In this document: positions 13,131 to 25,461 of the stretch, one piece after another | Layout of the letters: each line of letters begins with the position of its first letter | Numbering within the stretch: position 1 is the first letter of the stretch | Source of the DNA: Syngnathus acus | Lineage: Eukaryota; Chordata; Actinopteri; Syngnathiformes; Syngnathidae | NCBI RefSeq assembly: GCF_901709675.1 | Contig: NC_051092.1 | Span: forward strand, 5,150,491 to 5,214,490 | Length of the DNA: 64,000 nucleotides | Reading direction: 5' to 3' | Notes under the pieces: generated by a model | Told to the model about the DNA's origin: nothing | Databases searched by the model: none | What the model saw: the letters and a program-made list of their open reading frames with translations, nothing else | Made by a program: the position numbers and the translations under genes

Positions 13131-15931
13131 TGTAGTTGCTGGGGACGACATGCCAGAGGTGGGAAATTTTGGGTTCTTTGCCATTTTCTCCCAGTCCGTG
13201 TCAGCGCCATTAAAACAGAACCAAAGCACTTTTAAGTTGTAGTAACAGTGTTGACCCCTACATGGCAGACATTGCGTTACAAACCAAGACTCCACCAGAG
13301 AAGAAGGGAGCCAGGACCCAAAATGGAGGAAGCCGATTCACAAACTTTCAACCTATTTGCCGAGAAAAAAACGATTTTGCTCTTGTTCCGACCTTGACGA
13401 GCACCTCAATATTGTTCCCGTTGTAATAAAACAAAACAAATGGAATGGCCCATAAATATTCCGTTGCTCAAACAAATAACTTCTCTTGTCTAGCGCTGGA
13501 GCCGAGGGATTTTTCCCCCCCTCTATTAAATCAGCCGCCCACATGACTTTTGAGTTGATCCTGTTAAAGTCTCCAGACTGTGCACAATGAGAGCCTCGTG
13601 GCAGAAATGTCACAAACAGTAAAGTCAAATAAGGTTGTTTTGGGTTGGGGTTATCAAAAATAAGACAAATATTACATATTTACAAGTCATTCAAGTTTTT
13701 AGGGCTAGGGATGTATAAAAACCTTTTTAGCAGCTTGATTGGTTGAAGTTTGTTTATATTTATAATCGTTCAAATTTGAGATCACACTATGCGGTGTCAA
13801 ATTCAGAAGACGGAAAATTGAAGTCAAGACAGTTTGACTCATTGGCATCATTTCCTGCTGTTTGCGAGAAAACAACTTGGAAGTCAACCAAACTAACTGG
13901 AGGCTTCCCTTTATGTCCCATTGCCTTTCGGGAACTGATTGTTGTGGTCCGTTGAACAACTCATGATCAGTGACATCATAAATAGGAACTGAAGCCAGAA
14001 AAGACGAGCTTTGTTGTTTCTGGACTTTGGCTGAAATTACGATGTTTGATTACACGCATAAAACAAAAACGAAAGTACAGTGCATCCATCGTACCTGTTG
14101 CTGGCGCTCCAGCAGACTTGTTGCTTGCTCAGCGGCCACTTCGATTACATTAGAAGTGCTTCGGTCTCGACTTCTTCGTCTTCTTTATCCCGTCACTCGG
14201 ACCAACGTCACACACACGTAACACAACACTTGCCTTGAGCGAAGAAAGAGCATTTCAAAGGACGTTGACGACCCCGGAGTGGCTTTCATGAGCCCGGATT
14301 CAGTTCGGTTCGGTTCCTCCCTCACTTGCCGCTTGTGTTTACAGCCCAGCCCGAGCGAGTGAGCAGCTCCGGATGCGTTCATGCCCACGCAAAAAGGGGG
14401 GGGGATCCAAGCTCGGGGTTTACCCCGCCCATGAACCCAGCGAAACGGCCAAATATCTCGAACGTTGACGCGTTCACCCCACCCAGGATGAATCACGCTT
14501 ATTCTTTTTCATTCATACGATCATCCTATTATCGACGCAAAAAAGTTTGACTCGCTTTCAAAACTTTCCAGACTTTTCTGTTGCGCTTGAATGCAACACA
14601 GACAGTCATAAATATCTCATTCATGATCTTTTTTATTTGTTACAAAGACTAAACAAGTATTCCGGAAACAAATTTAGCATGTATGGAATGAAAGAAAGAC
14701 GTGATGGTCTTTGCGTCGTGTCTCGGAATTGTTGTAAGTCATGCCACCGCTTGGGGGAGCCAGACTCCTGCTTTACAGCTGTATTATGATGGCGTCAATA
14801 TTTTCCAATAGATTTAGATTTAAATATTGTATTGCTATTTTTGAAATTGTGATTCCACCTTAGCTAATTGTGTTCTGTACTATTTTTAATAACATTTTAT
14901 TCTTACTCGATAAACACTCCCCTAACTCTTGATTAGGTACACACTCCAAATGACATCTCATTGAAATATTACCTGTCATTTTTAACTCATACAATAATTT
15001 AAGAGAATTGTTCACTATTACTAGTCACTTTCTTTTTTTATGATTTTGTGTTAACTGATAGAATTCTTTTTTCTTTTTCTTTTTTTGCCACTTCCAGTGT
15101 ATCTTCTTCTCGACTGCCTTGCTGTTCTAATTCCAGACAACCTGTGAGGAAAAATGCAAGAAATCAGAATGTGAAACAGAAGCATCGTCTTTTTTTTCTT
15201 GTGCTCGTTGGACCGGCCGGGATGGATGCTTCAAAGTGCGGTCTTGGGCTTGTTACTAGGCTACAAAATCATGCGTGCAGATAACGTTCACACTCCCGCT
15301 GGTGTTGGAAAACATACTGTGTGTCCTCAGGTGAACCACAGAAGAGGAGGCGCAAAACCGCAAAGAATCGCAAAATCATGCAATGCTAAAGCATTTGCTG
15401 CTGTGTCTACGAGAAATGATTAAGTAAGACACAATCAAGGTTCTTCATGGCCATGTGCTTAAGGTCGTTGTCGACCACTGTGGAGATCCCAGGTCTCACA
15501 GTTGCATGTAAACATGATCAGGCCACTCATCGATCCTCTTTTAAACAATGACACGGATGCAGCGAACCAAGAAATCTTTTCGTGACCTCAAACTATCTCA
15601 ATGAAGCCTAGTCACAAGTTATAATGCATGTCATTATGCATTTCATTTTATTTATTTGGCTCACAACGCAGTCAATTCATAAGTCTCTGCTCATGAAGAT
15701 GTGGTTGTCAGCGTTTGTGTTTGAATTCTTTAAACATTTTACGGCGGGTAAATGAATTACATACCATTGATTTTATATTACAGCTTCACGAATCGATTAC
15801 CATATCTCGCTCCTTCTGTTTGAAATGAATTATACACGTGACACTAACAGTAGAGTGCGTCAAGTCATATTTCCCGTCAACAGTGAAGAGCCGTTGGGGG
15901 GGCGTGGCTACCATGTAAAGGCTTGCTCATG
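13131..15931. other. ABHD2 5' region and ABHD2-MFGE8 divergent spacer
   Basis: Beyond the ABHD2 start the frame stays open to 13295, then no coding sequence is recognised. A plausible non-coding ABHD2 exon on the minus strand ends at 14095 with donor CAGCAACAG/gtacga, so transcription may start near 14.2-14.5 kb. The stretch 14.5-15.9 kb is A/T-rich with nothing supportable. Confidence 0.4.
14095..14300 (-). promoter_or_regulatory. Putative ABHD2 non-coding first exon
   Basis: The minus-strand sequence running into a good donor (GT at 14093-14094) is more GC-rich than its surroundings and lies 1 kb upstream of the ABHD2 start exon. The right boundary is a guess; no TATA box was found. Confidence 0.25.
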
Positions 15932-15973
15932 ATTGGCTGAGCGCCGACGCGCACGTGCCCCTTCTCTATATAA
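15932..15973 (+). promoter_or_regulatory. MFGE8 core promoter (CCAAT and TATA boxes)
   Basis: An inverted CCAAT box (ATTGG, 15932-15936) and a TATA box (TATATAA, 15967-15973) are correctly spaced, preceded by a GC/CACCC-type GGGGGCGTGGC near 15897. Transcription would start near 16000, giving a 5' UTR of about 125 nt before the start codon at 16123. Confidence 0.7.
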
Positions 15974-16122
15974 GGCGGCTGCCTGTGGTTTCTCAGGCGC
16001 GAGCTTTATGTGCACCAACAAGAGCGGAAACAAACTGTCGTCTGTCTTTTAGTACTCTAGTACTCACGTAAACAAACAAACTACCACCGAGCATTTTGTA
16101 GCAGGCTGAATTTGGAGCAGAA

Positions 16123-19100
16123 ATGAAGGAGCGGGCGCTTTGCTTCGTCTTGCTGCAACTTTTCACCGCTCGACTCTTGCCTGGGGTGAACGGTAAGTAT
16201 CCCCCCCTCCTTTTTTTTATTTTTATTGCAGACAGTTTAAACCCCCAACGACTGGTTAAAATACTTTTTGTTTCGTGCTCGCCCTTTTGTCTTACTTAAA
16301 GGATGCTGAGACGGAAGCAGTTTAATGCCACTTTTGGCCCAATTCTACTCTGGTGCAGAAATCTAAAATACGGTCAATTGAGCGTCTAGTGGGAATGCGA
16401 GATTTACGTGACCAAAAAAAAAAAAAATCAGTTACCGAGTCTTCTTTTTAAAATCAGACAATGGGCACCCGTTTCTGTATATGTGTTGTCAGAATGTCAA
16501 CCCAGAGGCAGTGGTCGCACATAGTTGTGACCCCTTCTGAGTCACATGATTAGCCATTGTACTTGTCCAGCGTGAACGTCATGCCACTGGCGTTTGCCTT
16601 TTGTTTGCTTTTGAATGCATCAAACACATGTAGGCCGATAGAATAGAAACAGCTCGGTTCTTTTCCTCCCCGGCATCCTTTTTTCCCTCCTCTCTTTTTC
16701 ACACACGCACAGCAACTGTTGTCACGAAGTAAGGAAAACGGATGCACGCCAGTGTTCAATTCAACTTTTGGACTAATTTGAATAGCTATTTGTTGGATCA
16801 TGTTGTGTCGTTGGACTCAGGATTTGTTTACATTAAATATTTTCGCAGATCGTTTGTGTTCACCCAAATCTCGTGAGACTTGAGCTCAGTGAGCTTTCTG
16901 AACGTCAACTGTGTCATTATTTGTGTGTATTTTCTAATCTGATGTGATCTTAACATTTAATATCATGCCGTTTTCTTCTTCTTCTTTGTATACTTGGGAG
17001 TCGTGTTGTAGTGGTAAAAGTGGTCATAGTGGTTGAAATTTAATTTAATTTAATTTAATTGCTGAGCATGTCTCGAAGTAAAGCCCTAAATGAATGACCT
17101 GCAAGTTATTTCCTGTAGGGAAACGGAACCCAGCGCTTTGCGGCGACTTTTGAGAAGGCCAATCCAAACATGTTTGTCCCTCACGGCGCATGGCGACCAG
17201 GCGCGAAGGTGCGGCCTCCATTGGCTGACCTCGCCGCTGAGTCACTTGACATGCTCCAGCCAACGCAGACGTGTCAATGAAGCTCCCACATTTTCTGGAG
17301 TGTGTCCAACGTCGTTATTGTGGCCTCTGCCGGCTGCAAATGTGAGTCATAAGCGCCGCGAGCTGAACTTTACCAAGTGACGAGGTGAGCGATGTTCTTG
17401 CCAGGTCCTTCTTGGCCCTCAACAGGCAATTGAGGTAACTGAGACTAAATATAGTCGTTGTTGGGTGCCAGTTCCATCTTCTGATCGGATTGGTGATGGC
17501 GTCCAAGTCGACAACAAGTTGATTTTCGGGGTTGACTGGATAGAAATGAAAGATTGTGTGAAGCGGATTTAATCTTTTGTCATTGCTGACGTCTTCACCA
17601 AGATCTCCCCACCAGCACACTGAAATTCAAAATAGCTTCCTTCGTTAATCTTTCATTGGAATATGGAGAATGATCTCATTTGAGGCTCTGGCAACCCATT
17701 TTCCAATCTGCCATGTTGAATATTTTACATTCTGCTATCTCACCAAATAGCAAGATTGATGCTTGGTTGCGTTCAGTGAGCTTGTTTTGTTGATGATGCT
17801 TGTGTGTATTTTTAGCAGCTGCCCCCCCCCTGTTTTTTTTTTTTGTGTAGCGCTGCAGCAGATGGCTGTGCAGCTCTGGAGCAGCATTTGGAGATTACGC
17901 AAAGCTCACCTGCATCTGCTAATAGACGTGGTGGGGTTACTTGAGGCTCGCCGTCGCTTCCTCTTATTCCACTTGGGCTTCCGCCACGGCTGTCCAATTT
18001 AAGGCTTCCCTGTGTTCTTTCCATTTAGGCAGAAAAGTTGGACCAACATTGCACAATTTCTTTTGCCAAATCCCTTAACATAAATAGATAAACATCTGCA
18101 AATTTTCCACATTTTTTAAAATAATTTATTTATTTAATTTTATTATTTAGTTATATTTCATTTTTAAAATTGTTTTGGTTTGTTTACCACATATCGTCAC
18201 CGTGCTAAATTAATGCCCCGAGACTGACTGCTGCAATTTGGGATGAAGTTTTGCGAAATCATATGAGCGTGTCAGAGCGAGGCGTAGACGGTGACTCACC
18301 AGGAACTAGCGAGCGATTGCGGCCCGCTGCCCTGTGGGAATGAATTGTTGTGCCAAGCGCAAGCGCTCACGACTTCCCAATCTGTCACTGTGATTCCAAT
18401 CTTGGAGAGCTTGTTCCAACCACAATATAATGACCGTAACGCTGATGACATTTCAAGATTTTTTTTTTGTCCACCAGGGCGGCGAACAAGAAAATGAGTG
18501 TTTGCTAACCAGATCAAATGGTTGGAAACAGGAAGTCATTTTTGCAGATGATGTGTTCTTGTAGAAGGTGTAGCCCCAAGCAAAGATTTATTTACAAGTC
18601 ATTAGCCTAACCACATAATTGCCTGAATCATTTTCTTAAAAACAGCAACAAACCAGAAGAGATGCCTCAATTCAACATTAGTGGGTGGGGCTTAAACATT
18701 TTTAGCTGGCACATTTGTTGTTATTGCGCCTGTAAGTGAGCACTTTCGAAGCTAGCAATGATGCTAACGAAAAGCCTCCGAAGGTCAAAGATGAGGCGGC
18801 AAACCGCGAGGTTGACACAATGCTTTATGTTGTGTTCAAGGACAAGACGGGAGGAGAAATACCTTCTGCTATCTGCTCCATCTTGTTTACTTTGACATGC
18901 TTATCCCAACGTTGGCTGGCGTCATAACTGGGATTTTTTTTTCCGGGAGGCTTCGGTGGTTTGACCTCCGTCTCATGGCCGCTGATGTGTTTCTAATCTC
19001 CGTAAGGCGTTTATTAGAGTATTTTGTTGATCCATTTCCTGAAGAAGGAAAGGGAGGAAGGGAGGTTCGTTCTGCACTCATGATAAATGAACAGCAAGGC

Positions 19101-21336
19101 CACTTGCTCGAGACTCCTGACAGATTTGAAACAGCTTTCGGCGCCAATAAACACAAAAAGTTAGAAGCGCACATTTGATTCCGCGAAGTCTGGCTTGTCG
19201 GCCGCCTAAACGGCTTACAATTAAATCTGCCCACTCGATTTGACGCCTAAGATTAAAATAGTGGGCGGCCTTTAGCACTTCTAATTACGGTCATTAGATT
19301 AGTTTGCGAGGAGTCAAGCCCTCAGACAAAAGTGACGAGCTTCCACAATTGGCCCGACAATGACACGTCTCTAAGACTTTATTTGGGGTTTCTAAAAATA
19401 AATGCAGGTCTGTTTTCTCAGAGGTGAGGCGGCAAAAGTTGTTGCGCAAACAAGGCCGTGGCTCATTTTTTAGTATGTTTTGCTGGCACCCAAGCTCCAA
19501 ACCGGCAATTTTACACTTGAGGTCCAATTGTAATTGTTAACTTGGCCTTTCTGCTCTTCATATACGTACTTCCTCTATATGGAGTGGAATGCTGAAATGA
19601 AATTCAAGGGGAAAAAGAAAATTCTTAGTTCTGCTTGTTGTCGTCATTGTCGAGTTTCCACCACTAGCGTGCTGCTCGTTGTGGAGAGCTGTCAGATATC
19701 TCAGCCTGCCCTAGCCATCAAGTCTGAATTGCAGCCGTATATCATTTTTATCATTTTACTATATTATTATACAGCACTCGAGCAGATTTGTGAAGCCCTT
19801 CTTTCTTCCTCTCTTGTTTTAGTTAGCAAACTCGCTCTGACCGCAACATATTGCGCCCTCTTGTGGCAGTAGGAAGGCGGCTCGACTTGATCGCCTCCTT
19901 CCCTCTTTTTCCAGGCGAGCTCTGTAAGGTGAATGTTTGCTCTAATGGCGGCACCTGCGTGACAAAGGCAGGCGCTCCGTTCATTTGCATCTGCCCTGAC
20001 GGCTTCACTGGAGAAACGTGCAACCAGATCGAGACAGGTGAGCCACAAAAAAACACAAATTTGTATAAAGCGTTGCTTGTCATCATTTTATAACTTCAAG
20101 TGAATTTGTGATGCAAATTTTTAGTTCTGACTGAATAGCAGTTAAGAGAAAAGTATCAGCGAACAAACCACAAGTGAGACGGAATATTGAGTCTTAACTT
20201 GCGCAAGGAGGGCAGTACAGATATTTTACAACCATCTCACTACTCTAAAGATCTGTCTGCCCCCTTGCTCCTTTTATTTGGGGTCGCCCTACCCACAAAA
20301 CGAAACAAAGGCCCCTGAGGGAGGGGAGCGTGTGGGCTTTGCTTTGTAAACATAAAAAACGCAAGGTGATATACTTATATGGGAACGGGATGAGGTATCA
20401 AGAGTTCAGCAACCACTTAGGCAGGAAACCAGAAGCTTGCTTAACGCTCCATTGAGAGCGCGTGGTTGTTGTGACAACCACTCATCGCCTCTCGATGTTT
20501 GCTAGACGCTTCATTGAAAGTACGAGGCAAGGTGTATGGTTTCTTCGCAGCTGCATCCATCTGACCCAGTTGTAACCTCTCGCCTCTCCTGTGGTAAAAC
20601 ATAAGAACAACAAGGCAAGCCAGCAAGCACGTACTCGGCGTACCATTGTAGTAAAACATCACGGTAATATAGTAATATTGCAGTAAAGCATAATAAAAGA
20701 GAACGCATGATAACATATATGTACACATTTTTCCAACAAAGCGTTTTTAACTTTTTTTTTGTGTGCATATTTTTGGAATTTCCCAAATTCTCCTTTGGCA
20801 AGTCATCAGGAACTTTCTGGAAAATGTCCACTTCTTTGCCACCCTGATGAAAGTTATTGTTATTATTTGTAGCAATGGCGGCCATTATCAAACTCCTGTG
20901 TTGTCTTGCGGCAGGTCCTTGCAAGCCCAACCCGTGCAAGAACGACGGCATCTGCGCGGCGACGGGCCAATCCCGCCGCGGCGACGTCTTCAGCGAGTAC
21001 GTGTGCAAGTGCCAGCCGGGATTTGACGGCGTCCACTGTCAAAACAGTGAGTTAGCACACCGCGCTAATTGCTTGCACCGGGGCTCAATCCTGCTGTGGG
21101 GGCGCCAAACGGCCAAGGAACACAAATGGCACTCGCACTGCGTTTGATCATGTTTGCCTTCTCGTTTTTTTTTTTATAGGTATCTTTGCGGCAGATTTAA
21201 GCTCAAGAACAGGTAACAGTAGCAAGAAACCTGATGAGGACGTGTGTGTGTGTGTGTGTGTGTGTGTTGCCGTTCCTTTCCTCACCAGTCTTTGGTATCT
21301 TGAGCCACTCACCATTGCATGTTGCATTTCCAGTAG

Positions 21337-21376
<40 letters not shown>

Positions 21377-24300
21377 CAGACAGATAGATAGACAGACAGA
21401 TAGAATTTCACCTCAGAATTGGTCACGGAGGGGGAGGGGCATCTGAAAAGAGCGGGAAAAACTGCCATTATTTGGAAAGCAACCGTTACACAAAAAGCCA
21501 AAAGAGTGCCATTAATATGCGGATGAGCTCGAGCCAACGGGAAGTAGAGAGGGACGCTTAAGCGCTCACCGCGTCAGCGGCTCTTCTGTTGCCGGGCGGA
21601 AGAAAATTGAACGTGGAGGCGGAACGGCCATTTAAGTGTGCCCTCTCCGCAATGTCACACTCGCCTTCATGGCTGCGTGTCTGATGTGGCTGCCAAATGA
21701 GGGAAAAGCCTTGATGGAAATCAGTCTTGGATCCAAGAAGGTTCAAAAGTTTCCGTTTCTTGACTGAAAAAAGAATCGCCTCCCCTGTGGCAGCCGTCAT
21801 GTTTGCGAGACGCCGTTTTGCCTCCTGGCGTGATTCTTCAAATCTCTTTTTAAAGCCACAACTGTACAGACTTGATGAACGGTGCAGACCCTTCACATCT
21901 GGAAACCTTCAAGATGTCTTTCAATAAGCGTGCTTTGCTTTTTCTTTTCTGTTCTTTCCCACCACCCCCTGCGGGTTGCTTTACCATAGCAACAGTGGGC
22001 ATTTTGATTGGAGATTTATAATTTTCCTATTCTGTTGTTTGGGGGAGGAAGAACCAGCCGTGGGTGGTTCCATATGGTCCTCATAGGCAGCCGTCACTTT
22101 GCAGTATGGGAAAACAAAAACGGGACCAAGAAATAAGGGCGCACTTGCGAGCGTCAAATCACACTTTTGATTTACGCTCGGAAGAATATATGACGACTTG
22201 GGCGTGGATTGCACGTGACCAGACCCAGAAAAAAAAAAGCTGAGCTGTGACTTTTGCTAGCTGCGTGATCGGGCACTGTAACGTCAATTTTAGTCGACAG
22301 CAGGTGGCGCTACTGTTCAAAATGGCAGAACATGCGGAATTTGTTATGACATCACTTTTATTGTTCGTCTACTGTCTCTCTGAATGCACAGAATGTGCCT
22401 GGGCTTTTTTTCCCCTCTGTTTTGGACGAGGGAACGCCACGTGGTTAGCAAGATCCCGACACAGCTGTTCGTGCGGGACAAATGCAACGCTGTGCGTGGG
22501 CGACAAAAAAAAAACTCTGTCATCCCAACTTTGAGGTTGTCAGCATGCATGTTTGAAAGCCCCTTTTTAGTCACACTGGAACTTCTGACTGCTGCGAGCT
22601 GGCACGTTCTGGTGAAAGCACATTTAAGTGCATTGGCGCCGTCCAGTGGCGACAAGAGAAAGTGCAGGTGTGCGCTCTGCAGAGTCCCACGGGATTGTTT
22701 TGTCCACAGGGTGTGAATCCCACATTTTCCACCCGAGTCTTCAGTCTTTTTAATCTTCTGTCTTGTTAATACAAAATTCACCCGTACTCCTTCCTTTCTA
22801 GCACAGCCGCAGTCACGTCAGCATGGCATCTACTAACCTCCTCCAACATTTGATGGTTCACATCTTGACGCCGATGTGCTTTGTCTTCCCTCGGCAGACG
22901 TGAACGACTGCGCCGGGCAGCCGTGCCAGAACGGAGGAAGCTGCCGGGACTTGGACGGGGATTTCAAATGCCGCTGCCCGTCCCCTTACGTGGGCAAACA
23001 CTGCCAGCTGCGTAAGTCCAACGCTCCACAAAGTTGCCTTGAAGTGATCACGAGAGATCACTGATGTTTGGCTCCTCCCACTTTGTGCCACAGGTTGTAT
23101 TTCTCTGCTGGGCATGGAGGGCGGCGGCGTGGGCGAGTCGCAGATCTCCGCCTCGTCCGTCCGCTACACCTTCCTGGGCCTGCAGCGTTGGGGCCCCGAG
23201 CTGGCGCGCCTCAATAACAAAGGCCTGGTGAACGCCTGGAGCCCCGCCACCCACGACAGGCACCCGTGGCTGGAGGTCAGACGCCCGAATTGACCTAAAC
23301 TATCTGCGAGTGATCTCCAAAGTGGAACATGCGCCATTTCAGGTGAACCTGCAGAGGAAGATGCGCATCACCGGCTTGGTGACGCAGGGCGCCAGTCGCG
23401 TCGGAAGCGCCGAGTACATCAAGACTTTCAAAGTGGCGTCCAGCCTGGACGGCAAGACGTACACCCTGTACAGGACCCAGGACCAGACCAAGGACCAAGT
23501 AAGGGGGACGGTGCCAGAGCTGCCCACGTGGCGCAAGCGGGTGCTGACATTTGTCCTTTGGCGTAGATATTTTCTGCAAACGTCGACAACGACGGCACCA
23601 AGACCAACGTGTTTGACCCGCCCATCATCTCTCAGTACATCCGCATCATCCCGGTGGTGTGTCGCAAGGCTTGCACGCTGCGCTTGGAGCTAGTGGGCTG
23701 TGAGCTCAACGGTAAGCACACACACGCACGCTGGACATGACATCACTATGCCATCAGTCCCACTACTCTCCGCCTCACTAATCCAAACTCGGCAATCAGA
23801 ACTGGCTGATGGCTTACAGATTTGTCTCAGAAGACATTCTGCATGCTTCTCTGCAGCCTTTTTTTTTTTTTTTTTTTTTTTTTTTGCACGAGGTTCTCCT
23901 CATGTGAAATGTGCCTTGGCATGTGCATCCATGATTGGCCTGCACGCTGGAGGCCTCACATTTGCTCTTCTCAATCTCTGCATCATCTGTTTTTGCTGCT
24001 GTTTAACATCACCCGCCGGCCTGCCCCCCCTGCCCATCAAGTTTTTTTTTTTCCTCTTTCTCTCTATGGCTCCACTCTTCAGCCTCAATTTCAGTGTACT
24101 CCAACGCTTCAGGTTGCTCAGAGCCCATGGGCATGAAGTCCCGGCTGGTGTCGGACCAGCAGATCACGGCGTCCAGCGCTTTCCGCACGTGGGGCATCGA
24201 ACCCTTCACCTGGCACCCGCACTACGCCCGGCTGGACAAACAGGGCAAGACCAACGCCTGGACCGCCGCCACCAACAGCAAATCCGAGTGGCTGCAGGTA

Positions 24301-25024
24301 GGACCAGAGGCCCCCCCGACCCGAGTCAAATAGAAAATTGCTCCGGGACCTTTTCAAAAGCAATTTTTTTGTGTGCTCAGGTGGACCTGCAATCTCCCAA
24401 AAAGCTGACCGGAATCATCACGCAGGGAGCCAAAGACTTCGGCACGGTCCAGTTCGTCTCTGCTTTCAAAGTGGCTCACAGCGACGACGGCCAGTTCTGG
24501 AGCATCGTGCAGGACGAGACCACCAACAGTGACAAGGTCAGTCCAAAGTCGTTAAGTTTGCTACAATACGATTATTTTTTTTTGCGTCGCTGGTCTATAA
24601 AGAAACATACAAAATCAAATCTTGGGCGGGAGTATGATGTGTGCAAGTGTTCTTCCACTAGGGGGCAGTATATATTTAATCATTCCCGTTCAACAGCTAA
24701 ACCATGGCGTTTTGATTAAGTACATGTGTGAATACAAAGTGTCTCCAAGATTTACGAGGAGTGCGGCACAAATTTTATTTATCAATTTTTTTGTTTGGTG
24801 GTGTAAACTGAGATTTTTCTGCTTTTACCATTCTGGCCACTGATCTAGATTTTATTCCCCGCTCCACTCAATTTGTTCAGATCTTTGCCGGCAACAGCGA
24901 CAACAACGTGCACAAAAAGAACCTGTTTGAGCCGCCCATCTTCGCCCGCTTTGTGCGCGTCTTGCCGTGGGAGTGGCACGAGAGCATCACCCTGCGCATG
25001 GAGCTCCTGGGCTGCGACGAGTAG
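16123..25024 (+). CDS. MFGE8: Milk fat globule-EGF factor 8 (lactadherin), three-EGF form
   Basis: MFG-E8 is a secreted bridge: its discoidin (F5/8 type C) domains bind phosphatidylserine and an EGF-borne RGD binds alpha-v integrins, helping removal of apoptotic cells. Eleven exons: 16123-16192, 19915-20037, 20915-21046, 21180-21212, 22898-23011, 23094-23275, 23343-23498, 23567-23711, 24113-24297, 24381-24536, 24881-25024, giving 479 aa. Signal peptide is about residues 1-23; EGF1 24-64; EGF2 65-108 with RRGDVF (RGD codons 20977-20985); an 11-residue spacer from a 33-nt microexon; EGF3 120-157, beginning DVNDC like calcium-binding EGFs; then C1 (158-318) and C2 (319-479, ending MELLGCDE). The three-EGF layout resembles EDIL3, but the neighbours ABHD2 and HAPLN3 are those of MFGE8. 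The microexon is the least certain exon. A TATA promoter lies upstream. Confidence 0.9.
16193..19914 (+). other. MFGE8 intron 1
   Basis: This 3.7 kb intron has clean ends (gtaagt; ttttccag). No extra exon or RNA gene is supportable in it. A CTCF-like core lies close to its right end. Confidence 0.6.
19853..19866 (-). promoter_or_regulatory. CTCF-like core motif
   Basis: The minus strand reads CCACAAGAGGGCGC, a near-consensus CTCF core, 50 nt before MFGE8 exon 2. Occupancy is inferred. Confidence 0.35.
21241..21268. repeat. (GT)n microsatellite
   Basis: A GT dinucleotide run of about 26-28 bases in an MFGE8 intron, just after the microexon. Confidence 0.95.
21335..21404. repeat. (GATA)n/(GACA)n microsatellite
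   Basis: Roughly 70 bases of TAGA repeats, with the right half switching between TAGA and CAGA units, in an MFGE8 intron. This is the GATA/GACA (Bkm-type) class. Confidence 0.95.
23859..23885. repeat. 27-base poly-T tract
   Basis: A pure T run in the MFGE8 intron between the C1 and C2 domain exons. Length may be a read or assembly estimate. It lies well before the acceptor at 24112, so it is not the polypyrimidine tract itself. Confidence 0.9.
24655..24668 (+). promoter_or_regulatory. CTCF-like core motif
   Basis: CCACTAGGGGGCAG followed by TA matches the CTCF core closely. It lies in the last MFGE8 intron. Occupancy is inferred. Confidence 0.4.
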
Positions 25025-25412
25025 CACTGACCCCTGACCCTCGGCTCGGCCCCGCCCTCTTTTCTCTACCTCCACCGACAACCAGGTTTTCTCGGTTCTC
25101 CCTCTCGTTCGCCTTTCCTGTGCCTGCGCTGGCTCGTTCTTGCCTCTAGAGGGCAGCAAACACTGCCATCGGTTTGAGAGAGGGAAAGACTGGCGTCCTC
25201 ATGGCCGGGTGGGTGTCTCGTCGCTCTGAATTTGAACCACTTCAGCCTCTGCTGGGGGTCCCGCTGCAGAAGCTCCCAAGACCCCTTGCAAGCTGGTGAT
25301 GTATATATAAAGCCTCCACTCTTCTTCTTACCGGCGACTCTTGTTGAAGCACATGACATTTTTTCTTTGGAGTTTGCAGATTATTGCTGCGGTTTATCAA
25401 GCTTGCAGACAT

Positions 25413-25461
25413 AATAAATCTCAAAGGCAGCCAAGTCTGTGACCAAACGGAGCAGAATAAA
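25413..25461 (+). terminator. MFGE8 poly(A) signals
   Basis: AATAAA at 25413-25418 and again at 25456-25461, about 0.4 kb after the stop. A further AATAAA at 26136-26141 could give a longer 3' UTR. Confidence 0.55.

Noticed and set aside
23700-24719. 339-aa open frame over MFGE8 introns
   Set aside because: It reads through introns and a poly-T/poly-F stretch (Phe-rich). Only short pieces overlap the true C2-domain exons, and partly in another frame.
16123-25024. Assignment as EDIL3 instead of MFGE8
   Set aside because: The domain count matches EDIL3, but gene neighbours ABHD2, HAPLN3 and ACAN are those of MFGE8; EDIL3 is linked to HAPLN1 and VCAN.
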